The notes beneath the pieces were generated by a model. That model saw nothing but the letters and a program-made list of their open reading frames with translations, did not search any database and was not told the origin of the DNA. The position numbers were made by a program, and so were the translations under genes. A DNA stretch of 34,162 nt from Methylomicrobium sp035916875 (GTDB lineage: Bacteria > Pseudomonadota > Gammaproteobacteria > Methylococcales > Methylomonadaceae): NCBI RefSeq assembly GCF_035916875.1, contig NZ_JAXUHN010000063.1, forward strand, positions 1-34,162, written 5' to 3'. Shown here one piece after another: positions 5,572-12,693 of this stretch. Each line of letters opens with the position of its first letter. Position 1 is the stretch's first letter.

Positions 5572-8500
5572 TGATCCGAATAAAACCATTTCCGATCATT
5601 GTTTTCCTGCTTCGGCAGGGTAATTTCCCCATAGCGTTTGGAGCTTGCCGTCATGGCTGGTTCCAAACCGTCCTCTGTTTGCACTTCTTCAGCTTGTAGC
5701 CGCAATACGGTCTGGTAATTTCTATCCAGCCACAATCGGGCTTGCATTGCTTCAGGCATCGTTTCCGATTTAACGATGTTGTTCATCGCCTGACGCGGAA
5801 TAAAGTCTCCGCGTTCGTCTCTTTCGCAAAACACGGTTTTGCCGTGCTGCCAAATCAGGTGCAAAGTAATATCCGGGTCGCTTTCCCGGAAACGGTTCAG
5901 TTGCTGCGGCAAGGCGGTGAGCCACCAGCATTCCGAAAGCCAGGCCTGCAAACACTGCGGGCCTTTGGCTGTGTACTGCGTCAAGCCGAGGTGCATGGCT
6001 TGATGTTCGAGGTCGGCCAATTGTTCTTTGGGGCGCAAGGTTTCCGGCTGTTGGATGCGGGGAACGGCATTCACAACTTGGTTCAATGCCGCCTCATCGA
6101 CCAGTTGGCACAAGTCGTGGTTTGCCAATTTCAAGGTTTTAGCCGTCTCGTAACCGGGACGGCAATAGGCAGGCTTGCCATCTCGGCGCAAGGCTTTCAG
6201 GTTGTATTGCATGACGGCAATATTGGCGTGTTCGATGCCGGTTCGCCGATGCCGCCGCACGCGCCCGGCCAACTGAATGATGGAACGATACGAAGACGGT
6301 TCGATAACGGCCCAATCGAAATCATGGTCGCGGCCGACTTCTTCCACAGGCGTAGCCACCAAAATAAACAAGACATGCTCGGCGGCGGTGTTATCCAGAT
6401 GCTGACGAATAATCGAATCATCGAATGCTTTCGGGATTTCCCTCGGCTTTTCCTTGCGTTCCAACACCTTGTCCAAATGCTTTTCCTGTTCATGACGCAA
6501 CAGCAACACTTGGCGGCTATGGTACGTCATGACCCGCGGCGCATGACCTGCATCCCAATCGGCTTGCAGCAAGTATTGCGTCAGCGCGACGCAAGGCGAA
6601 ATGTTCGCCATGCGGATCACGCCGAACGACACTTTCTTGCCGGATTTTTCGTCCACCGTGTGGTGATGTTCGTGGAGCCCGCAAGCAGCTTGCCGAATTT
6701 GGTCGAAGTAGCCTTGTTGCCGGGATGATTCATCGCTGTTTTCGGCATACAAATCCTCGCAACGTACGATAAAGGCTTTGCGCTTGACGATTTGCTTTGC
6801 CAAAATCGCCACCCGTTTGCCAATAAACTGCCGATGGAGGTTTTGATATTGTCGGCAACGGGTTAAGGAATCGCCGTGACCGACCTGCTCTACGTGCGTG
6901 CCGAACTCATCGACCCAGACACAAGCAATCGACGGCTGCGTCTGTTTGAAGTGGCTATGCAATAGCCAGCCGGCTTGATAGGCATTGAAAAAGCCTTCGG
7001 CCAATGCCGGTGGGATAGTGGCCGAGGAAATCATCACTTTGCGCCCCAACATGCCGGACAGATGAATCAAACGGCCGATGGCGATCAAATCCGCGCCGTC
7101 GAAATCATCGACTTCGTCGATCACCAAATCGGAGGACAACAAGCGCAAGCACGGCAGAATATATTTGCCGCCGCGCAGGGTTTCGGTGGCGGCGATGATG
7201 TGATCGATCGTGCAGGCCAATACCGGTTTGTATAAAAACGCTTTGTGTTTTTCGGCCAGTTTCGGCTGGTGTTTGGGAAACAGCACGTCGAGAAAGTCGG
7301 CGATTGGTGCGTTGCTGTAATCCAAATCCTCTGCCAACAACTGTTCCAGCGATTCGGAACCCACTTCCTCAAAAGTCGGCGCTTGATTTGGCTCTCGCCT
7401 GGTTTGCCCGTGCAGTTCCTGAATGGCCGCCGAGCCGATCAACACCGCCAGTTCGTCGTTTTTCAAGCCGATGCGGTGGCGGTATTCGTCGCCGGTTTGC
7501 AGTGTCAGGGTGCGCAAGCCCAAGGCCAGAATGTAGCGCAGGCTGTCGCCGTCATCCGACAAGACGCGCATGATTTTGGCGTTGGCTATGGTCTTGCCGC
7601 AGCCGGTGCTGGCCATGTTCACCACGAACCAGCCATGACCTTGTGCCTGCAACCCTTCATGTTGCGTTTTGAAACGCTTGATGCCCTCCACGGCCTTGTC
7701 CTGCCACTCGTAACCGTCAGGGCTTTTTTGTTTCAGGGCCTTGATGTCGTAGGCCGCTTCCATTTCGCTGGTGAAACGCGCCAGGGTTTGGCTGATTTTC
7801 AAGGCCTGGTCACTGACCCGTACCAAATGCTCGTCCAGTTTTTGTTTCAAACCGTGCCGATCGGTGTTGGCGTATAAGTTAAGTGGACTGTTCCAATCCT
7901 TATCGGCTTCACAGGAGGAGTAGTAATGATCGCCCAGCATTAGGCACAGTCGAGCATGGTGCAACAGAAGCCGATAAGCGCCGTTTTCCAGCAAGGGCTG
8001 AATCAACGACTGAGCTTGCAGCAATCTGGCCGACCATTTTTTCAGTTGTTTGAGCCAGGGCGCGGATTGCGTGAGCAGTCCTTTGGGAAACTCGAAACAG
8101 GCTGATTCGCGTTTTTGGTAGTCGGCCTCGTCGTATTTGTTTTGATAGCCCCAAGTCGGGGTGATGCTTTTCATCAAGGCGTTCAAATCTTTTTTGCTTT
8201 CACCATCGCGTAGATCGCGTTCTTTTTTATCGAAAAGAGACGGCAAGCGATGATGCGATACGATCAACCAGCCGACTAATTGCGCAAGCGGCGGTAAATC
8301 GACCAAGGGCTTCGAGGCGTTTTGAATGACCGTATTTTTTAATGCCTGCTCGTCCAAATTGCCTGAAATCAAAAGCTGTAACCAAGCTTCGTCGGCACTC
8401 CCAGCTTGTCGAACCAAGGCATTTAATAACAGGCAAGAAATCCATTCATGGCGTAACGGATCGCCTTTTGATGTGGTGGATTTAAGTTTGGATTGGAAGA

Positions 8501-8891
8501 GAAAGGTGGCTTTACCCCAATCATGCAGTAAGGCGGCGATGGCTACCAAGGCTTTGATGGCAGGTAAATATGTCCAATTGTTTTCCCATTGAGTATTCAG
8601 CAGATTTTTTTGCGTCGTATTCACTGGCACAACTCCCTCCGCATTAAACCGCTTCCGATTCCCCACAACCCAAACCAACTCGCTCCGGCTCCTGGACCGT
8701 ATCCAATGACAGGCCACGGCGGTATTTTTGGTGGCGGTTTTGCGCAGCAGGGTTTTGACGGCGATCAAGCCGTCTTCGGTAATCACGGTCTGCCAGGTGT
8801 TGTCGCCGATGCGATTGGCGAAGGCGTCGAGTACGCGGCGGGTGCGGTTTAGGGCTTTTTTCTGGCACTGGCTGACGAAAGTCACCATCAT
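5550..8891 (-). CDS. cas3f: Cas2-3 fusion nuclease-helicase (type I-F)
   Basis: This is the I-F fusion of the adaptation protein Cas2 with the target-degrading HD nuclease/SF2 helicase Cas3. The Cas2 domain occupies residues 1-90 (MMVTFVSQCQKKAL to the NTAVACHWIR region). The HD nuclease follows, with LLHDWGKA near residue 123. The helicase has Walker A STGCGKT near 428, DEVD near 592, SAT near 623 and the late QLAGRVRRHRR arginine finger. I place the start at ATG 8891 (or 8888), giving about 1113 aa; an upstream in-frame ATG exists but lies within cas1 and precedes the Cas2 fold. The start is 2 bp after the cas1 stop, so the two are coupled. All catalytic motifs appear intact. Confidence 0.97.
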   Translation of the reverse strand: MMVTFVSQCQKKALNRTRRVLDAFANRIGDNTWQTVITEDGLIAVKTLLRKTATKNTAVACHWIRSRSRSELVWVVGNRKRFNAEGVVPVNTTQKNLLNTQWENNWTYLPAIKALVAIAALLHDWGKATFLFQSKLKSTTSKGDPLRHEWISCLLLNALVRQAGSADEAWLQLLISGNLDEQALKNTVIQNASKPLVDLPPLAQLVGWLIVSHHRLPSLFDKKERDLRDGESKKDLNALMKSITPTWGYQNKYDEADYQKRESACFEFPKGLLTQSAPWLKQLKKWSARLLQAQSLIQPLLENGAYRLLLHHARLCLMLGDHYYSSCEADKDWNSPLNLYANTDRHGLKQKLDEHLVRVSDQALKISQTLARFTSEMEAAYDIKALKQKSPDGYEWQDKAVEGIKRFKTQHEGLQAQGHGWFVVNMASTGCGKTIANAKIMRVLSDDGDSLRYILALGLRTLTLQTGDEYRHRIGLKNDELAVLIGSAAIQELHGQTRREPNQAPTFEEVGSESLEQLLAEDLDYSNAPIADFLDVLFPKHQPKLAEKHKAFLYKPVLACTIDHIIAATETLRGGKYILPCLRLLSSDLVIDEVDDFDGADLIAIGRLIHLSGMLGRKVMISSATIPPALAEGFFNAYQAGWLLHSHFKQTQPSIACVWVDEFGTHVEQVGHGDSLTRCRQYQNLHRQFIGKRVAILAKQIVKRKAFIVRCEDLYAENSDESSRQQGYFDQIRQAACGLHEHHHTVDEKSGKKVSFGVIRMANISPCVALTQYLLQADWDAGHAPRVMTYHSRQVLLLRHEQEKHLDKVLERKEKPREIPKAFDDSIIRQHLDNTAAEHVLFILVATPVEEVGRDHDFDWAVIEPSSYRSIIQLAGRVRRHRRTGIEHANIAVMQYNLKALRRDGKPAYCRPGYETAKTLKLANHDLCQLVDEAALNQVVNAVPRIQQPETLRPKEQLADLEHQAMHLGLTQYTAKGPQCLQAWLSECWWLTALPQQLNRFRESDPDITLHLIWQHGKTVFCERDERGDFIPRQAMNNIVKSETMPEAMQARLWLDRNYQTVLRLQAEEVQTEDGLEPAMTASSKRYGEITLPKQENNDRKWFYSDQLGLFQT

Positions 8892-8893
8892 GG

Positions 8894-9835
8894 CTAGGAT
8901 TCCCGCAATGCTTGCTGTTTGACTTGCTCGAACATGAAATCCAAGGCCTTGTGTTCGGTGAACTTTTGCAGGCATTGCTGACGAAATTCCTGCTCGCTGG
9001 TCTTTTCCTTGGAGCTAATGAAGGCCCAAGGCAGGATAATGGCGTCTTTGACCAGATCGGCGACATCGAACACCAAGGCGCCGCGCCGGGTTTTGCCGTG
9101 CATGACCGCAAAGCCGTGCGGGATGCCCAACACCCACAACGTGGTGGCGGCCAGGCCGTAGGCCAGGTAGTTGCCGTGATTCAAAAAGCCGTTGGCAAGA
9201 TCGGTGGCTTGATGGTCGCGGGTAAACTCGCTTTGTTGGGTGGCTTTGGCTGCGTAGCGGTAGAGCTGTTTAGTCAGCAGGGCTTCGCGTTGCAGCAGAT
9301 CGCCGACTTTTTCGGCGGTTTCAAGGTTATTGACGTAACTGTCCAAGGCACCGGCAATGCTGCTATCGTCGATGAAGATATTTTCTGCTTTGAGTTCCTT
9401 GTCCTTTTCCCAGACGCGCCGGATGTAGTCGATGCGGGATTTTTGAAAGGCTTTGGCAACGGCCAGGCGTTGGGCGTCGTCGAACCAGAATTTAAGCCAG
9501 CCCTGGATGTATTCAGTGGGCCGGTATTCGCTTTGCGGCGTTAGCCATTCGATTTCGCAGCCAGAGAACAACGGTGTGCCTCCCCCTCCGCAAAAGCCGA
9601 CCAGCACGCCGGCGCTGGCCAGCATGCGCATCGCAGCCTGGGTGATGGAGGTACCGGTACCGAGCAGGATGACCGTAGTGTTGGCTATGGGGATGTTCCA
9701 ATAAAGATTCTCGTCCTTGGACTCTGTCAGGTAGAGAACCCGGCCGTCTTTTTGCATCACCCGGCATTTTTCCAGGTAATAAATGTTGGCCCGTTTGGAG
9801 TGTAAGATTGCTTTTAAGTCTGTTAATTGCTCCAT
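8894..9835 (-). CDS. cas1: Cas1 integrase (type I-F)
   Basis: Cas1 integrates new spacers at the leader end of the array and works with Cas2-3 in type I-F. The frame extends to a TTG at 9844, but ATG 9835 gives the expected N-terminus MEQLTDLKAILHSKRANIYYL and 313 aa. Metal-site residues are present (numbered from the TTG): Glu187 in LLQREALL, His249 in VMHGKTRRG and the Asp260/Asp263 pair in FDVAD. Other I-F hallmarks are GTGTSITQAAMR, GFCGGGGTPLF and LTPQSEYRPTEY. It is the first gene of the locus. A defective insertion sequence ends 28 bp before the start codon, so the native promoter has probably been displaced or rebuilt from IS sequence. Confidence 0.97.
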   Translation of the reverse strand: MEQLTDLKAILHSKRANIYYLEKCRVMQKDGRVLYLTESKDENLYWNIPIANTTVILLGTGTSITQAAMRMLASAGVLVGFCGGGGTPLFSGCEIEWLTPQSEYRPTEYIQGWLKFWFDDAQRLAVAKAFQKSRIDYIRRVWEKDKELKAENIFIDDSSIAGALDSYVNNLETAEKVGDLLQREALLTKQLYRYAAKATQQSEFTRDHQATDLANGFLNHGNYLAYGLAATTLWVLGIPHGFAVMHGKTRRGALVFDVADLVKDAIILPWAFISSKEKTSEQEFRQQCLQKFTEHKALDFMFEQVKQQALRES

Positions 9836-9863
9836 CAACTTCAATTTCTTATTTTAATGACTA

Positions 9864-10710
9864 GGGACTGTTGCCATTTCGCCACTCTTGAAAATTAGTT
9901 GCATTGCCTCATTAATTGAATTTTTCAGTCAAAAGACAAGCAATCTATACCGCGGCAACTGTTTACGGATGAACATTGAAATAAACTAAAACCCTCATGC
10001 TGTGTTTGGGGATTTATGACAAACCCACGCTTCGGCAAACGGTTGAAGGCATTTTTTATCGCCTGCGAGCCGGCTGCCCCTGGAGAGACTTGCCTGCAAC
10101 CATTTGGCAAATGGAATGCGGTATATAAGCGATTCAATGCCGGGTTGCTTCAAGAAAAATTGATGAGGCTCTTTCAGGCACTGATGGTGGAGCCGGATCG
10201 GGAATGAGCATTCACTGATGGCAGTATCGTGAAAATCCACCAGCATAGCAGCGGCGCAGTCCATCAACAGGAAACGGCGGTCGGCAAATCGGTTGCGGGC
10301 AACACGACTAAAATTCATATGGTCGTTGATGCGGGCGGCCTTCCCATCCATTTCCCGGTCACCGGAGGAGAAATCCATGACGGCAAAGAGGCTCCGGTAT
10401 TGATCGCTAAACTTCCCTTGGTGGAGTACATGGTCGCTGACAAAGGCTATGACAGTAAACCTTTACGGATGCTAATTCGTCGTCAAGGGGCTGTGCCGGT
10501 CATTCCAAAAAAACAGAATTCAACCATCGGGAATGATGAAATGGATGGGCGTCTCTACAAATATCACCACCTCGTTGAAAATCTGTTTGCGCGGCTAAAG
10601 CATTTCAGAGCTGTCGCCAGGCGATATAATAAATTGAAGCGCAATTTTGAAAGCATCATCGCCTTGGCTTGCGCTTTCATCTGGCTCCCCTGTAAAACGG
10701 CAACAGCCAC
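9864..10710. mobile_element. Defective IS5-family insertion sequence
   Basis: An imperfect terminal inverted repeat is visible: left end 9864-9879 contains GGGACTGTTGCC and right end 10695-10710 contains its near complement (GGCAACAGCC). They share CTGTTGCC plus a TTT block. CTA precedes the left end (9861-9863) and follows the right end (10710-10712), a possible 3-bp target duplication. Inside is a plus-strand DDE transposase broken by a frameshift and a nonsense codon. The boundaries are approximate to a few bases. Confidence 0.6.
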
Positions 10711-10723
10711 TAATGAGCCATAA
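9997..10723 (+). pseudogene. Broken IS5-family (IS427/IS1031-like) DDE transposase
   Basis: Read in pieces this is one transposase. From 9997 one frame gives GIYDKPTLRQTVEGIFYRLR and then AGCPWRDLPAT, the typical N-terminal domain of small IS5 transposases. Near 10095 the sense shifts to the frame giving FGKWNAVYKRFN. In that frame a TGA at 10205-10207 replaces the tryptophan normally found before the first catalytic Asp (AFTDGSIVK). The rest is intact: VADKGYDSK with the second Asp, and HLVENLFARLKHFRAVARRY with the catalytic Glu. The first part of the N-terminus (a few tens of residues) also appears to be missing. The gene cannot make an active enzyme unless both defects are bypassed. Confidence 0.85.
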
Positions 10724-10736
10724 TTTTTATATCTGT

Positions 10737-11019
10737 TTAGAAATTATCAGGCCATTTCCTCTCACCATGAAAAACCGCAAAAATTTGAATTTGGTTCTCT
10801 TTCACTCGGTACAACAGGATGTAAGGGGTTCCCGTGATGACCTAATTCCCTCGCTCCTTCGACTCGGACAACTCGCCCCTATTACGATTATCTTGGAGTA
10901 AAACAGCTCGTTCTTTGATTACTAAAAGTAATTTACTCGCGGCCTTAGGGTTGTCATCAGCGATGACTTAAATATTTGTCGTAAATCCTGCCGGGGGGTT
11001 CTGTCCAAACTATTTTCAC
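10737..11019 (-). pseudogene. Remnant of a ParE/RelE-family toxin gene
   Basis: Starting from a GTG at 11019 that overlaps the antitoxin stop, the minus strand encodes KIVWTEPP, then in another frame IADDNPKAASKLLLVIKERA and VLLQDNR. After a TAG it continues in that frame with VITGTPYILLYRVKENQ and FAVFHGERKWP. This order is the ParE/RelE toxin fold as found in many plasmid and chromosomal TA loci. At least one frameshift (near 10970) and one nonsense codon break it, so it should be inactive. It lies 27 bp from the right end of the IS element. No frame is long enough to be called automatically, so it is easily missed. Confidence 0.8.
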
Positions 11020-11274
11020 ACATTTCCTTGCGTTTCGCCGGCAATCACCTCTTCCATTTCAAGCATAACGTCATCATGCGCAATCAATTCACAGTGGACT
11101 GCAGCGGCAATACCTTGAGCGGCCTTTTCGAACTGCCAAGAGTGATGTTCAAGGTACTCTCCTTGAGTGCTTGATTCACTAAATAATTACGCGACCTGTC
11201 CAGCGAATCGGCCGAATGATCAAACTTATGCACGAGCTCAGATTCACCTCTAAAGTGAACGCTTCGTTAGCCAT
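11016..11274 (-). pseudogene. Remnant of a ribbon-helix-helix antitoxin gene (ParD/CopG-like)
   Basis: From ATG 11274 the three minus-strand frames supply successive parts of one antitoxin. They are MANEAFTLEV, then SELVHKFDHSADSLDRSRNY with LVNQALKE (a ribbon-helix-helix core), then YLEHHSWQFEKAAQGIAAA and HDDVMLEMEEVIAGETQGN ending at TGA 11016. The last part is the usual toxin-binding tail of the ParD/RelB-like antitoxins that accompany ParE/RelE toxins. Two frameshifts are needed to read it. It precedes the broken toxin with overlapping stop and start, as in intact TA operons. Function is lost by inspection. Confidence 0.8.
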
Positions 11275-11594
11275 AAGCGATTCTCCGGCTCAATAGGGTT
11301 CGTTTGTAATCATAGTGCATACTTTATAGATTCGCCAACATGGCTTGATACCCTCTGGGCCAGGTGACGTTGAGCTTCACAAGCATTTTGTCGAAGCCGG
11401 ATCGACTTCGATATCTTCACAAACGCTGGGGCGCCGAGTCCAAACCGCTTCATCTGATTCGACCCGCCGACATTGGAGGTTGGACGGTTTTGTTATCGAA
11501 GACGATGTCTTATTCCGAGTTCACTTAAATTAATGCGATAATAACAATATACTTATTCGAGTTGCACTTTGCCCGCCAAGATTCCACATATGAA
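11275..11594. other. Intergenic stretch, no recognisable gene
   Basis: Only a 62-codon frame (11345-11533, plus) is open here, and its translation resembles nothing I know. It may be more eroded accessory DNA continuing the IS/TA patch. The promoter of the following lipoprotein gene should lie in the last 60 bp, which are AT-rich. Confidence 0.4.
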
Positions 11595-12119
11595 ATGTCT
11601 GCAAAAATGCTTTTGAATAATCCTTCTGAAATATCCGGGAAGTTCTATTACTTCCGGCTCGGATTGCCGGTTGCGATAATTCTTTTGTTCGCCGGGTGCG
11701 CCCATGTGCCGGACATCGCCCCCGTACCGCCCCCCCAATCCGCTATCCCCCCACTTGTTAGCTACGCCCTGAGTTTACAAGGCGCGCCTTATCGTTACGG
11801 CAAGGAATCTCCACAGGAAGGATTCGATTGCAGCGGTTTTGTTAGGCACGTTTACAAACATCATGGAATTTCGCTGCCTCGAACCACACGAGAACTGGCT
11901 CACTCTTTGCCGCCTATTTCAAAAAACAATCTGTGTCCCGGCGATCTCGTATTTTTTAACACCGATGGACATCGATTTTCCCATGTAGGCCTTTATGTCA
12001 AGAATGACACATTTATCCATGCTCCTAGCCGACATACCGGGAAAGTTCTGGTATCCAGTCTTAACAATAGCTACTGGAGAAGACATTTTACCGGTGCTCG
12101 CCGTCCTGTATCGCGATGA
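11595..12119 (+). CDS. NlpC/P60-family cell-wall hydrolase, predicted lipoprotein
   Basis: NlpC/P60 enzymes are papain-like peptidases that cut within peptidoglycan stem peptides. From ATG 11595 the product is 174 aa; a TTG at 11562 would add 11 residues and ATG 11607 would remove four. Residues 21-35 form a hydrophobic signal ending in the lipobox LFAGC, so Cys35 should be lipidated and the protein anchored in the outer membrane facing the periplasm. The catalytic domain has Cys79 in GFDCSGF, His130 in RFSHVGLY and a third polar residue near His142 in FIHAPS. This matches the small Spr/NlpC group. It stands alone among eroded DNA. No strong Shine-Dalgarno decides the start. Confidence 0.88.
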   Translation: MSAKMLLNNPSEISGKFYYFRLGLPVAIILLFAGCAHVPDIAPVPPPQSAIPPLVSYALSLQGAPYRYGKESPQEGFDCSGFVRHVYKHHGISLPRTTRELAHSLPPISKNNLCPGDLVFFNTDGHRFSHVGLYVKNDTFIHAPSRHTGKVLVSSLNNSYWRRHFTGARRPVSR

Positions 12120-12302
12120 CCGGGACAAAGCAGGTATAAACAACTTGCAATTTTTCCGGTCAGGAAAAGTTGCTAAACATAAAAAACAATGAACTCGCGA
12201 TAAGCAACTGGAAAATCCGAGCGCTCTTTATTAGTAAATAGGGGCCTGTTTTTAATAAAAAATTTTCGCAAGCGACCGTTGTAAGGCCGGAAGAAAAACA
12301 AA

Positions 12303-12482
12303 ATGAACGATAGAGACGAAGCTAAAAAAGTCATTGTGGTCGATCTACAAATGCCGTTTTTCTCCATTGTGGTGTTAATGGTGAAATGGGCGTTGGCCTC
12401 GATTCCGGCAATTATCATCTTGGCGGTGATTTTCAACGTGGTCACGGGCTTGATGGGCGGATTATTGTTTCCCCGCTGGTGA
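12303..12482 (+). CDS. Small membrane protein, 59 aa
   Basis: A short gene below the usual size cut-off. ATG 12303 is preceded by GGAAG nine bases upstream. The product starts MNDRDEAKKVIVVDLQMPFF and is strongly hydrophobic from about residue 19 to 50 (SIVVLMVKWALASIPAIIIL and a second short hydrophobic part), ending in FPRW. It is likely a single- or double-pass inner-membrane protein. I recall similar short proteins with a VDLQMPF..MVVFMVKWA pattern, annotated only as hypothetical in gammaproteobacteria, but cannot confirm it. Function unknown. Confidence 0.7.
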   Translation: MNDRDEAKKVIVVDLQMPFFSIVVLMVKWALASIPAIIILAVIFNVVTGLMGGLLFPRW

Positions 12483-12570
12483 TGTCTGGCATCCAGCTTT
12501 CCGGATGTCTTGATAACGATTTTAGGCAAACACCTCCCCGAAAACCTACCGCTAGCCATCCCCCCTCCCC

Positions 12571-12608
12571 GCTTTGTTCCGGCGATTGGCCGTAAAGCCG
12601 GAACGAAA
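12571..12608. repeat. Inverted repeat between the 59-aa gene and corB
   Basis: GTTCCGGC (12576-12583) and GCCGGAAC (12597-12604) form a perfect 8-bp stem with a 13-nt loop; flanking GCTTT and AAAGC can extend it with a small bulge. It lies between converging genes and may act as a terminator, although no long T-tract follows, or it may be a dispersed intergenic repeat. Confidence 0.5.
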
Positions 12609-12693
12609 AGCGAGGCCGCATGCCCCGTTTCATGCCAAGGGCTAACACGATGATTGCTGACCGAGAAAAATCAATGAGCCTGATATTTCGCCT

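Noticed and set aside
5742..7877. Long plus-strand open frames (up to 328 codons) opposite cas2-3
   Set aside because: They are antisense shadows of a GC-rich, well-conserved gene; the cas2-3 frame has all expected motifs.
1..9835. Possible CRISPR-associated transposon (I-F3, Tn7-like)
   Set aside because: The locus has cas1, cas2-3 and separate csy1 and csy2, and no tnsABC or tniQ genes; it is a canonical I-F1-type immune system.
11345..11533. 62-codon frame upstream of the NlpC/P60 gene
   Set aside because: Translation resembles nothing known and no Shine-Dalgarno sequence precedes it; likely random.
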